From Galeruca laticollis (taxonomy: Eukaryota; Arthropoda; Insecta; Coleoptera; Chrysomelidae), in assembly GCA_963921935.1 (NCBI GenBank), contig OY998175.1, positions 309,341,484 to 309,405,483 of the forward strand: DNA of 64,000 nt, in the 5' to 3' direction. Shown here piece by piece: positions 30,994 through 40,985 of this stretch. The notes beneath the pieces are model-generated. The model was not told the DNA's origin. It ran no database searches and saw only the letters and a program-made list of their open reading frames with translations. Every line of letters begins with the position of its first letter. Within the stretch, counting starts at the first letter, position 1. The position numbers and the translations under genes were made by a program.

Positions 30994-31668
30994 GTGTCTG
31001 ACCCCACTTTCGATGAATTTATGGGCGCGTATGGAGGTATCGGGAAAGCTAGATATGGAGTCACTTCGGAACAACAACAAGATTTGTTCACTCTCCCAGA
31101 AGATTATTCACTGGCATACAACATCCCCGCCCGTATCAAGAACGCACGAGGGTTGGTAACCGTCTTTCGAAAGAAGTTCGGGCAATTAGAAAAACTTGAA
31201 GACCAGATTCCAGCCCCTGGCAAGACACTGAACCTGAAACATAATTCGCGGTACGTCTTCTACGTGGTAACTAAAAATGAATTCCAAGATCGATCTACCT
31301 ACCGCGATGTGTGGGAAGCACTTCGAAACCTCCGAGACCATGTGTTGGAATCCAACGTGAAGAAACTGGCTATGCCTAAGATAGCGAGTAACCAGTTGGA
31401 TTGGCGAATCATCAGGAACATGGTAGAGATTATCTTTCAAGATACCGGTGTCCAGATATTAATTTGCAGCTACAACCCCCGCTATCAATATCCGATGAAG
31501 ACGGTGCCCTGTTATTTCCATAAGATGGGAAAGTGTAGAAATGGGGCTAGTTGCCGATTCAAACATCCAGTCTCGGCTACACAAAAGTTCCAGGAGGAAC
31601 TTTCATTTAAGGAGGGGGTAATGTTACGAACTCGCACACCGAAGCAGATACTAAGTACGGCCCTGTAA
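30955..31668 (+). CDS. Macrodomain (TARG1/OARD1-like) + CCCH zinc finger at the Pol C-terminus
   Basis: The frame is the same as the integrase end and is open from the last TGA (about 30930) to TAA 31666-31668, which lies 45 bases inside the 3' LTR. Residues from DLFTLPEDYSLAYNIPA through ARGLVTVFRKKFG, YVFYVVTKNEFQDRSTY, ALRNLRDHVLESNVKKLAMP to TGVQILICSY follow the fold order of the TARG1/OARD1 macrodomain, which removes ADP-ribose from acidic residues. A Lys in the TK motif is kept; the usual GCGLD loop is changed (IASNQLDW), so activity is uncertain. A CCCH finger follows: CYFHKMGKCRNGASCRFKH. The integrase-to-macrodomain junction is continuous, with no LTR or duplication between, so it belongs to the element. 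It may equally be a captured host gene that only binds ADP-ribose. Confidence 0.85.
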   Translation, partial: DHDIEEGVNLIRDVSDPTFDEFMGAYGGIGKARYGVTSEQQQDLFTLPEDYSLAYNIPARIKNARGLVTVFRKKFGQLEKLEDQIPAPGKTLNLKHNSRYVFYVVTKNEFQDRSTYRDVWEALRNLRDHVLESNVKKLAMPKIASNQLDWRIIRNMVEIIFQDTGVQILICSYNPRYQYPMKTVPCYFHKMGKCRNGASCRFKHPVSATQKFQEELSFKEGVMLRTRTPKQILSTAL

Positions 31669-32089
31669 CCTTATGTTAACGGAGTTAAGAAAAAGGCGAG
31701 CGCGCCGAATTCTGAGAAGGTCTATTGGGATCTATTGTGACCGTCCTTTTTAAACATGTTCTCGAAAGGCATTTTAAGAAATATCGCGAAAGGCATGTCC
31801 CTTCCGGAATGTACTAGTGAAGAAAGTTTTTGATATAAATACAGGACCGATCAGCGGATGAGTTTCAGTTTATAATTTGCCATAGTGAGTTGAACAGTAA
31901 TTAAGTGAATATAAAAGTGTTATAAATTAATAAGTTAGTGTGCATATAAATTAAATTTAAGTGACTAGTTAAGTACATATAAATTAGTGTTAGTGAGTTA
32001 GTGTTTAAATAAATTAGTAAGTAGCAATACCGAGTGTTCAAAATTTATCCCACCCGTTTATTGCTTAAATAAATAACAAAAACATTACA
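31622..32089 (+). repeat. 3' LTR of the macrodomain gypsy element
   Basis: 468 bp, TGTTACG to ATTACA. It keeps the block with GATATAAATACAGG followed by AGTTTCAGTTT, a plausible TATA box and initiator, which the 5' LTR lacks. It also contains AATAAA near the end. TSD gaac follows at 32090. Confidence 0.88.
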
Positions 32090-32514
32090 GAACATTAATT
32101 TTTTTTTGCATTCATCTACTGTTGTCCGAAACTCTACAGCAAGTTCTTCTCAAGCATCATGCTTCAATATTTTATTATAGTATTTGGGATGTTTTGCATC
32201 CCACAAAATTTCTTTATTACGATAACTATTTATGAAAACCAGGGTAGATTCTTCTACCCACTCCATGTTTTCAACTGAATAAACAAAACGAAAAATATAT
32301 CGCAACTGTGTACCACAGACCTGTCCAGACATGCTAACAAGTGGTGCAACATCAGTGCGTATCATTTCTTTGATGCGGCGTCAAAAACCGACAACCGATG
32401 GAACGCCGAGATGTTACTATGTTCTGGTGTTACGGTGTTACGCAGTGCCGTCCACACTTGTTACGCGACGGCGTTACGATACGAAGTTTTGTTATATGTC
32501 TGTACGCACCTTTG

Positions 32515-33949
32515 TACTTGAATCTTTTTGATAGTATAATACACTCGAGAAATTTTCAGAAAATAGTTCCAAATTCAGAAATTAACTGTCTCGACCAATT
32601 GTCGATTATCTTGAATTTTTACAATCTTTTCAGTGGAATTAACTAGAAACAGTAAGTTTCATTTAAAACAGCCAAATTCAGAAAGTTATCAAAACCCTTT
32701 ACGAATTTTCCACAACATTACTGTCAACCCTTGTATATTTTATAGCCTCAGAAGCTAATTTATGCGAATGGAAAATACGAATTAAATTTTCTCTAGCGGG
32801 TTGTGTTTATAGAGGCGTCTCATCTCCCGTTAGTCGAATTCAATCAATTTCAATTGATGAGTATTTTCGCTTCAGTGGAATTGGAATACCAGAAAAAAAT
32901 GATTAATTATTCCGATTATAATCAATCGATTCCCTCGCGTTAGCCATTTAAACAATAATTCTAAATCACAAATTGTTTTAATTAAACGGTATATATCCGA
33001 ATAAAAAGTTTTTTTTTTTGATAAATAGGAATGTTTCTTTTATTTATTGACAATTGGCAACACTGTTGTTTCTATTCTGCAAGTAGCATATTATATTAAA
33101 TAGACGTGTTGAAGGATTTGTTTATCATAATAGTTGTAAAACTGTTAATTATATTTAGAAAAGCCGTTATGTTGTGTTGGATTAATATTTGCTCTGCACT
33201 AATAATGAGTCATCTTCTATTTGTCAAATCTACACACATTCGGCGTGAGTGTGTCCTTCATTAATCACGTGTTCATTTAAATGTACACAACAAACATTTT
33301 GATATAAAAAATATTTGAATAGAAGGGTGAATTTTGTTACAGAGAATTGAGTTTTAATAATAAATTTAAAATAGTCAATTTCAACAAACAATTTATTTTT
33401 AAAAACTAGGCATCTTTTAACAATTAGGCTCTGTTCAGTGCGTAGGCAACACATTTGGTAAAATGTCGGCAGATATCGCTATAGTTTATTTACGATAAAG
33501 ACGATGACGTTGCAAAACAAAATATTGTGATGTTGCCAAGCTGTAGTTTTTTCCTTTACTTAACGAAAACTAGAAAAGTCAATTTGATGTTAGATTGACA
33601 GTTCTTCTTTTTTATTGTTCCGTACCTCGTAAGGCGTAAGTCAAAAATATTTATTTAAAAATAATAGGCTTGATTCATTTAATATAAATATTTATTCATG
33701 AAAAACTATGGATAAGATACAAGAAACAGTAACCAATCATTCTACATTCAAATTAACATTTAATTATTTTACATAGAAGAGGGTTAAATGACGAACTGTA
33801 GGTCCTTATACCTTATTCTATGCTCTATAGAACCATCTTCAAGAGCACTGCAAGGGTTTAGGCTAAAAGGAATCAATACAAGCTGTAATCATCTTCATGC
33901 AAATTTAAATATTATTTCTTTATACAATATCTATTACATATATTTATTA
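32515..33949. other. Intron sequence with a Penelope remnant, no gene seen
   Basis: At 32583-32675 a short copy of the Penelope terminal sequence (CTGTCTCGACC start, AAGTTTCATTTAAAACAG end) is present with its middle lost. The remainder is AT-rich and shows no coding or structural signal. Confidence 0.5.
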
Positions 33950-34091
33950 CTAGCTGACCCGGCAAACTTTGTTCCGCCTTAATGGCAACAAATAAGCAGA
34001 CTTTTTTTTAATTGGAAAAAATACAAAAAAAATTAAATACCTACATTAATCATTCATAATTATTTCTGTATTTTAGTACATAGGTTGCTCT

Positions 34092-34388
34092 TCATTTAAG
34101 TACCTTGCGATACACGACATTTTTTGTTTTATTATCAGGCGCAAAAACAAACAACGCAGATGGTCTTCCGACCCGTGAACATGCCACGTATAATTGACCA
34201 TGGGAAAAACATGAATGTTCTAGATTTAAACCACAAACTTTTAAGGATTGGCCTTGTGATTTGTTGATGGTCATGGCAAATGCAAGACGTATCGGAAATT
34301 GAAGTCTTTTAAATTCAAACGGCATATCGGTTGGGATCATCGGTATCCTCGGAATGAGAACTTCCTCACCTTTGAATTTTCCTATCAT
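34092..34388 (-). pseudogene. Helitron Pif1-like helicase, C-terminal end
   Basis: A 98-codon frame with the last Pif1 helicase motifs: LIPRIPMIPTDMPFEFKRLQ, FAMTINKSQGQSL (motif V/VI region) and YVACSRVG (motif VI). In a full Helitron this lies more than 1000 codons after the N-terminal zinc region, so almost the whole Rep nuclease and helicase are deleted. It directly abuts the N-terminal fragment. Confidence 0.88.
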
Positions 34389-34390
34389 TA

Positions 34391-35011
34391 CTATATAAGT
34401 ACAAAAATAAATACCTTAAATGTCGGATTAAATCCTCGTTCTTCGATAATATCTGCCCCAAATGACGTCATCTGGAAACAACCATTGTATTTTTGAGTAT
34501 TTGCAAGAAAGTGGCGTGATTCTTGCGTTTCGCCACAAAGCAATGAATACAATGGCTCAGGTGGCGGAGTCAACATTGGCAATTTCACTTTACCATTAAG
34601 GCAGCATAATCCAGGCGTTTCTCCGGAAAACTTTAATGCACCACAATACTCGCAAACTACGTCCATTTGCCCAATGCAAACGCTAGGATGCAAGCTGTAA
34701 TCATTGCTGCAATCGTATTGAAACGCTGCTCGATTCAAATCAGCACTTGATAAATATCTTGTTCTGCGTCGCAAATTATCTATTTGTTGACCTCTGTTGT
34801 TCGCTCGACGATTTTGCATTGCCAACCGAGCTGTTTCACGGGCTGCTTCAATTTGCTCTCGTGATTGAGAAGCACGAAGTCGAGCCATACTATCGCGGCG
34901 CTGTTCACGTGCAATTTGTTGTTCTTCTTCACTCCTTTCATTTGCAGTATTTCGTATTCTTCTTGCATCACGGCTTTGTCGGGAAAAATTCGATCGTCTT
35001 GGTCGCAGCAT
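34391..35011 (-). pseudogene. Helitron RepHel protein, N-terminal region
   Basis: ATG 35011 opens an Arg/Gln-rich stretch (RRSNFSRQSRDARR..., repeated ARETARL-type heptads) and then the Helitron-like N domain: CEYCGALKFSGETPGLCC zinc motif, KLPMLTPPPEPLYSLL, and HFLANTQKYNGCFQMTSFGA. It stops after NPTFKVF where the deletion begins; the next Helitron text (IGKFKGEEVLIP) comes from the extreme C-terminus. So N- and C-terminal ends are joined by an internal deletion. Confidence 0.85.
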
Positions 35012-35730
35012 TATTAATTAAACTTCACTTCACCTAAAAACTCAAATTTTCAACCATACCGAGTTTTATAGTTCACTTGACTGTTTATACGAATGGGCAA
35101 TGGCACTATCATTACATTATAATTGTTAATTATTTATTTAATAGAATTAGTTTTATTATTGATTTCTTACAAATATCAAATTGTCATCCATACGTCATTA
35201 CATAGCTGTCATTATACGTCAATTACATAGCTGTCATTTGCGTTTTGTTATTCCAAGTCTGATTCTTTTTTGTTATACCACGTTTTATAGTGACTGACGT
35301 TTCATGTCAAGTCACCCGGGAATGCTGTCGAACGGGATAAAAAGTATCCTATGGGAATGCTGTCGAACGGGATAAAAAGTATCCTATGTCCTTCTCCTGG
35401 CTCTAAACTACCTCCCTGCCAATTTTCAGCTAAATCGGTTCAGCCGTTCTTGAGTTATAAGTGGAGTAACTAACACGACTTTCTTTTATATATATAGATA
35501 ATAAAAATAGAATGGAAAAGAAAAATATAGATACACAAAATAAAATTTTGTTAAAAGATATAAAAATAAAAAATCTCCCATTTTATCAGTATTATTTATG
35601 TAGAGATACTGTGGTTGTTGTTTTAATTTTTGTATTATAAAATAACTGTACCTAATTAATTTAATAATAGTTATTAGTGATTTTGAAAAGGTGGAAATAA
35701 ATATACAAAAAATAAAACACAAGATTTCCA

Positions 35731-36450
35731 CTACTCTACTACAAAATCATCAGTATCTTCATAGTCACTGTCAAAATTAATAATAAGTGAAGGCACATCC
35801 TGTCTATCAAATACCACTTCTCTATCCTACCCATCTTGTATAATTTTTTCAGTGTGCTCTACTGTCTTTGACCAAATATCAGGAGTCACTTTTTCTAAAG
35901 ACTTTTTCCATACACCTATTGCTTGTTCTGTTGAAGAACCATCAGTTCCCACATGATCTATAAAAATTTTTAACTATGCCCCAAATATGTTCAATTGAGT
36001 TGAACATACAGTGGTAAGGGGGAAGTCGAAGCACTTTGTGGCCATATTTTTCAGATAATATGTCAACTTCATATACTGTTGGTGGTTTATTCCTACAAAA
36101 ATGCATATATTTAAACAAAATAAGTTATCTAAGTATTACCATAATATATTGAAAAATGTTTATATCAACTTAACGTTGTACTAAATTCAATAATTGAGTT
36201 TTGAGGAAAGTATTTTCAAAAGGAATATCATTTTGTATCAACCAGTTCTGTATATCAGCCTTTTTGGTAGCTGTTGTTGGTACTTTATTGATCACTGTAC
36301 TGTGATAACTTGCATTATCCATTATAATTGTGGTAGGCTCTTCCAAGTTCACTAAAAGCTGGTATTCAAACCAATACAAAAAAATTTCTCGGTTCATTTC
36401 ACCGTGGTAATCACCATCTGGGAATAACAATAAGTAGTGATGGAGACAGA
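35731..36450 (-). pseudogene. Tc1/mariner-like transposase, C-terminal exons
   Basis: Exon 36450-36182 reads DGDYHGEMNREIFLYWFEYQ and TTIIMDNASYHSTVINKVPT (second catalytic Asp), to a donor GTAC at 36181. The last exon 36092-35731, after acceptor TTTTTGTAG, reads KVLRLPPYHCMFNSIEHIWG with the third catalytic residue (Glu), then an acidic tail ending FVVE and TAG. It has a TGA frameshift-like break near 35950 and a TAG near 35829. This is the DDE end of the insect intron-containing IS630/Tc1-mariner group; its N-terminal half lies at 42051-42896. Confidence 0.8.
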
Positions 36451-36942
36451 GAAACTGAGATAAGGGAAAGAATCGTAGCCACAAACAAAGCATTTCAGGC
36501 TAACAAAAAATTATTAAAAAATAAAATAATTAGCAAGCGCACGAAAATAAGAATATGTAACACAATAATTAGACCAGTGATGATGTATGGGGCAGAAACA
36601 TTAACTATGACTAAAAAACAACAAGAGGATATGAGAATACAGGAACGAAAAATACTAAGAACAATATTGGGTCAAAAAAAAATAGGTGAAGAATATAGAA
36701 GAAGAACAAATATGGAACTATATCAAGAGATACAAAAAGACATAGTAAGAAAAATTAAGGAACAAAGATTAAAATGGTTGGGACACATATGGAGAGCAGG
36801 TAAGAGAGCAATAATATACTCCATGATAGAGTGGAAGCCCTTAAGTAAGAGAAGAAGGGGAAGACCAAGGATAACTTGGTTGCAGGAGGTAGTAGGTGAT
36901 CTCAAGACTATGGGAATTAGATATTGGGAAGAGAAAACGTAG
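36432..36942 (+). pseudogene. RTE-like non-LTR retrotransposon, C-terminal end of reverse transcriptase
   Basis: The frame is open from 36432 (ETEIRERIVATNKAFQANKK) through PVMMYGAETLTMTKKQQ, KILRTILG, and the C-terminal RLKWLGHIWRAG, RRRGRPRITWLQEVVGDL to a TAG at 36940-36942. The YGAETW and GHxxRxxxxR patterns are those of insect RTE-type elements annotated as endonuclease-reverse transcriptase. The 5' nine-tenths are missing. A ~150-bp 3' UTR with GGGAGTGTTGTAACGAAG follows. Confidence 0.8.
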
Positions 36943-37089
36943 AACAGGAAGCAATGGCAACAAATAGTAGAAAAAAAATGAAAAAGTAAATGTGGTCTGA
37001 TCCACCCTTAGAAAAGGATGTAGAAAGCTCGTAAGAGCGGCGCTACTCCCACGGGAGTGTTGTAACGAAGTGTTCGTTACTGGCATGTT

Positions 37090-38394
37090 AAAGTGGATGC
37101 GCCGAGTGTAATTTCATTTTTGGTTTATGTCGCCGAGTATATATTTGATTTATATTATGCATCAACCGTCATATATTCGTTTCTTTGTACCTAATCATGT
37201 TAAAGTTTATGCGCCGAGTGTAATTTCATTTTTAGATTATGTCGCCGAGTATATATATTTAATTTATATTATGTACCAACCGTCACATATTCGTTTCTTT
37301 GTACCTAATCATGTTAAAGTTTATGCGCCGAGTGTAATTTCATTTTTAGTTTTCTGCCGCTGAGTATAATTGTTTTATATTACATATCACCCGTCACGTA
37401 TTCGTTTCTTTGTTATATTTTCATTTGATGGTTTATGTCACCGAGTATATATTTGAGTTAAATTATTTGATAGTTTATGTCACCGAGTATATATTCATTT
37501 TCATTATGTATCACTCATTGCATACCCGTTTCTTTGTGATACTTTCATTTGATGGTTTATGTCACCGAGTATATATTTGAGTTAAATCATTTGATAGTTT
37601 ATGTCACCGAATATATATTTAATTTAAATTATTTCATTGTATATATTTAATTGATATTATGTATCACCCGTCACATATTCGTTTCTTTATTTATAATTCA
37701 TTTAATATTTTATGAGCCGAATATATTTTCATTTTACAATTTATGTCGACGAGTGTATCTAATCATTTGTATATTGACTTATAATTAGGGTAAAGTATTG
37801 TGAATCTTTGTGAACATTTTATTTTATTTTATCCCCTGGTTTCGGGGTAGAACCAAATGTTATAATAGTTTAATATTTATCCAAATTCCGATATTTTTAT
37901 TTTCTTCCTAGTTGCGATGGAGGGATCAATTTTTTTTCGGGAGTAAAGTATTTACTTCAATTTTAAAATTCAACATTTGAAGGTACTGGTCGCCCCACTG
38001 CAACAAGGTAGATATGGATAGAAGCGCGCAGGTCGAGAGGGAGGTGGAACCGTGAGGTTAGACGGCTGATATATTTTAAAAATAGAGAGAGTATCGAAGT
38101 GCCAGCCGACCGAGCCAGAAGTGCAACTTATTCATCGTCCGCTGTAAATTATTTTAACTTTTCTTTTGCCGATTTACTTTTGAGTTTTTTTTCGTTGGGA
38201 AAAAAATTTCAGTGATAACTTATTACTGTGAAGGTAAGAACTTTAAACAATAATAATTCCGAAAATATGTGGTCTTTTCAATGATAATTTAAAACATTTA
38301 GATAGTTGACTTTCATTTTAAAATACGTTGATATATCTAGTACATTAGAGTGTGGTAAACCATTTATATATCGTATCTGATTTAATACTTTTTC
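37090..38394. repeat. Degenerate GCCGAGTATATATTT repeats, then unclassified sequence
   Basis: GCGCCGAGTGTAATTTCATT occurs at about 37099, 37211 and 37325 (112-114 bp apart), and shorter GTCACCGAGTATATATT motifs continue to about 37760. From 37800 to 38394 there is no repetition and no recognisable gene; it includes TCCCCTGGTTTCGGGG, a hairpin. Confidence 0.6.
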
Positions 38395-40985
38395 CGATTT
38401 TCCTTTTTCGTAGTTTTCTTAATATTAGTATATTATTCTTCTATTTTGCAAGGAAAATTCCTGATTGAAATATCCGTCTGCGCCAGGCATACCCAAGCTA
38501 GGGCTCCCGGATATTTTAAATCTTGAGTTCCCAATTGCAATACTTTTCCGAGTCTCCTCTTTGTGAATCTAGTTGATATTCGCCCCGTGTTTTGACACGA
38601 ATTTGGCTTATATTAGTTCCGTTTCGAATATTTTATTCTTCTATTTTGCAAGGAAAATTCCTGATTGAAATATCCGTCTGCGCCAGGCATACCCAAGCTA
38701 GGGCTCCCGGATATTTTAAATCTTGAGTTCCCAATTGCAATACTTTTTCCGAGTCTCCTCTTTGTGAATTTAGTTGATACCCGCCCCGTGTTTTAACACG
38801 AATTTGGCTTATATTAGTTCCGTTTCGAATATTTTATTCTTCTATTTTGCAAGGAAAATTCCTGATTGAAATATCCGTCTGCGCCAGGCATACCCAAGCT
38901 AGGGCTCCCGGATATTTTAAATCTTGAGTTCCCAATTGCAATACTTTTTCCGAGTCTCCTTTTGTGAATTTAGTTGATATCCGCCCCGTGTTTTAACACG
39001 AATTTGGCTTATATTAGTTCCGTTTCGAATATTTTATTCTTCTATTTTGCAAGGAAAATTCCTGATTGAAATATCCGTCTGCGCCAGGCATACCCAAGCT
39101 AGGGCTCCCGGATATTTTAAATCTTGAGTTCCCAATTGCAATACTTTTTCCGAGTCTCCTCTTTGTGAATTTAGTTGATATTCGCCCCGTGTTTTGACAC
39201 GAATTTGGCTTATATTAGTTCCGTTTCGAATATTTTATTCTTCTATTTTGCAAGGAAAATTCCTGATTGAAATATCCGTCTGCGCCAGGCATACCCAAGC
39301 TAGGGCTCCCGGATATTTTAAATCTTGAGTTCCCAATTGCAATACTTTTCCGAGTCTCCTCTTTGTGAATCTAGTTGATATTCGCCCCGTGTTTTGACAC
39401 GAATTTGGCTTATATTAGTTCCGTTTCGAATATTTTATTCTTCTATTTTGCAAGGAAAATTCCTGATTGAAATATCCGTCTGCGCCAGGCATACCAGGGC
39501 TCCCGGATATTTTAAATCTTGAGTTCCCAATTGCAATACTTTTTCCGAGTCTCCTTTTTGGTGAATTTAGTTGATACTCGCCCCGTGTTTTGACACGAAT
39601 CTGGCTTATATTAGTTCCGTTTCGAATATTTTATTCTTCTATTTTGCAAGGAAAATTCCTGATTGAAATATCCGTCTGCGCCAGGCATACCCAAGCTAGG
39701 GCTCCCGGATATTTTAAATCTTGAGTTCCCAATTGCAATACTTTTTCCGAGTCTCCTCTTTGTGAATTTAGTTGATATTCGCCCCGTGTTTTGACACGAA
39801 TTTGGCTTATATTAGTTCCGTTTCGAATATTTTATTCTTCTATTTTGCAAGGAAAATTCCTGATTGAAATATCCGTCTGCGCCAGGCATACCCAAGCTAG
39901 GGCTCCCGGATATTTTAAATCTTGAGTTCCCAATTGCAATACTTTTTCCGAGTCTCCTCTTTGTGAATTTAGTTGATATCCGCCCCGTGTTTTAACACGA
40001 ATTTGGCTTATATTAGTTCCGTTTCGAATATTTTATTCTTCTATTCTGCAAGGAAAATTCCTGATTGAAATATCCGTCTGCGCCAGGCATACCCAAGCTA
40101 GGGCTCCCGGATATTTTAAATCTTGAGTTCCCAATTGCAATACTTTTTCCGAGTCTCCTTTTTGGTGAATTTAGTTGATATTCGCCCCGTGTTTTGACAC
40201 GAATCTGGCTTATATTAGTTCCGTTTCGAATATTTTATTCTTCTATTTTGCAAGGAAAATTCCTGATTGAAATATCCGTCTGCGCCAGGCATACCCAAGC
40301 TAGGGCTCCCGGATATTTTAAATCTTGAGTTCCCAATTGCAATACTTTTTCCGAGTCTCCTTTTTGGTGAATTTAGTTGATATTCGCCCCGTGTTTTGAC
40401 ACGAATCTGGCTTATATTAGTTCCGTTTCGAATATTTTATTCTTCTATTTTGCAAGGAAAATTCCTGATTGAAATATCCGTCTGCGCCAGGCATACGCAA
40501 GCTAGGGCTCCCGGATATTTTAAATCTTGAGTTCCCAATTGCAATACTTTTCCCGAGTCTCCTTTTTGGTGAATTTAGTTGATATTCGCCCCGTGTTTTG
40601 ACACGAATCTGGCTTATATTAGTTCCGTTTGGAATATTTTATTCTTCTATTTTGCAAGGAAAATTCCTGATTGAAATATCCGTCTGCGCCAGGCATACCC
40701 AAGCTAGGGCTCCCGGATATTTTAAATCTTGAGTTCCCAATTGCAATACTTTTTCCGAGTCTCCTTTGTGTGAATTTAGTTGATATTCGCCCCGTGTTTT
40801 GACACGAATTTGGCTTATATTAGTCCCGTTTCGAATATATTATTCTTCTATTTTGCAAGGAAAATTCCTGATTGAAATATCCGTCTGCGCCAGGCATACA
40901 CAAGCTAGGGCTCCCGGATATTTTAAATCTTGAGTTCCCAATTGCAATACTTTTCCGAGTTTCATTTCTTTGAATTTGGTTGATA
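38395..40985. repeat. Satellite array, 13 tandem units of about 201 bp
   Basis: CTATTTTGCAAGGAAAATTC starts at 38441, 38641, 38842, 39042, 39243, 39443, 39639, 39840, 40041, 40243, 40445, 40647 and 40848. Spacing is 200-202 except one 196-bp unit that lost a few bases of CCCAAGCTAG. Identity between units is very high apart from short variants near CTCCTTTTTGGTG. The last unit decays past 40960. No frame is maintained. Confidence 0.97.

Larger units (their letters stand above)
27716..32089 (+). mobile_element. Ty3/gypsy LTR retrotransposon with SAP-Gag and a macrodomain in Pol
   Basis: Two LTRs starting TGTTACGAAC and ending ATTACA, flanked by the 4-bp duplication gaac at 27712-27715 and 32090-32093. 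A putative primer-binding site (TTGGTGTCAGGTGTGG) follows the 5' LTR at 28065, and a purine tract GGAGGGGG precedes the 3' LTR. Internally: Gag with a SAP-like start, a duplicated zinc-knuckle segment, an integrase, and a C-terminal macrodomain plus CCCH finger. Protease, reverse transcriptase and RNase H are deleted. It lies in exon 1 of the Harbinger partner gene. Confidence 0.92.
27652..32266 (-). pseudogene. Harbinger partner protein, exon 1 (MADF start), split by gypsy insertion
   Basis: ATG at 32266 (MEWVEESTLVFINSYRNK) gives the start of a MADF domain (EILWDAKHPKYYNK), then an in-frame TGA near 32150 (in place of the conserved Trp of the MADF WxE pattern), then EELAVEFRTTVDECKKK to 32094. 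The coding text is interrupted by the gypsy element 27716-32089 with its gaac duplication and resumes at 27711 (LRREKAKIKKSHG) to a donor at 27651. The premature stop and the insertion each inactivate the gene. Confidence 0.8.
25328..32511 (+). mobile_element. PIF/Harbinger transposon, second piece with both genes, split by a gypsy element
   Basis: Starts abruptly inside the 5' region (AACTTATAAACGGGACATTT, same as 19879 onward) and ends with the right inverted terminus at 32458-32511. It holds the DDE transposase on the plus strand (25391-27458) and, on the minus strand, the MADF/Myb-like partner gene in three exons. A Ty3/gypsy element with 4-bp duplication gaac sits in exon 1 of the partner gene. 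The left terminus is missing here and present in the 19759 piece. Confidence 0.82.
33950..35498 (-). mobile_element. Helitron, internally deleted
   Basis: On the minus strand the element starts TCTATATATATAAAAGAAAG at 35498 and ends ...GCCGGGTCAGCTAG at 33950, the classic 5'-TC and CTAG-3' Helitron ends, with a host A before and T after. A GC-rich subterminal hairpin region precedes the 3' end. It contains two Rep/helicase fragments. There is a ~33-bp tandem duplication (GCTGTCGAACGGGATAAAAA) at 35325-35385. Confidence 0.93.

Noticed and set aside
19759..32511. Claim that 19759-32511 is a single intact Harbinger insertion
   Set aside because: A matching 3-bp flank can arise by chance, and the transposase N-terminal exon is present twice.
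37127..37363. 78-codon repeat-like frame with IYIMxQPSxIRFFVPNHVK
   Set aside because: The repeat period of 112-114 bp makes the apparent protein repeat a by-product of tandem DNA.
38395..40985. CRISPR-like regular repeats
   Set aside because: The 201-bp units are contiguous and near-identical with no unique spacers, and the genome is that of an animal; it is a satellite.
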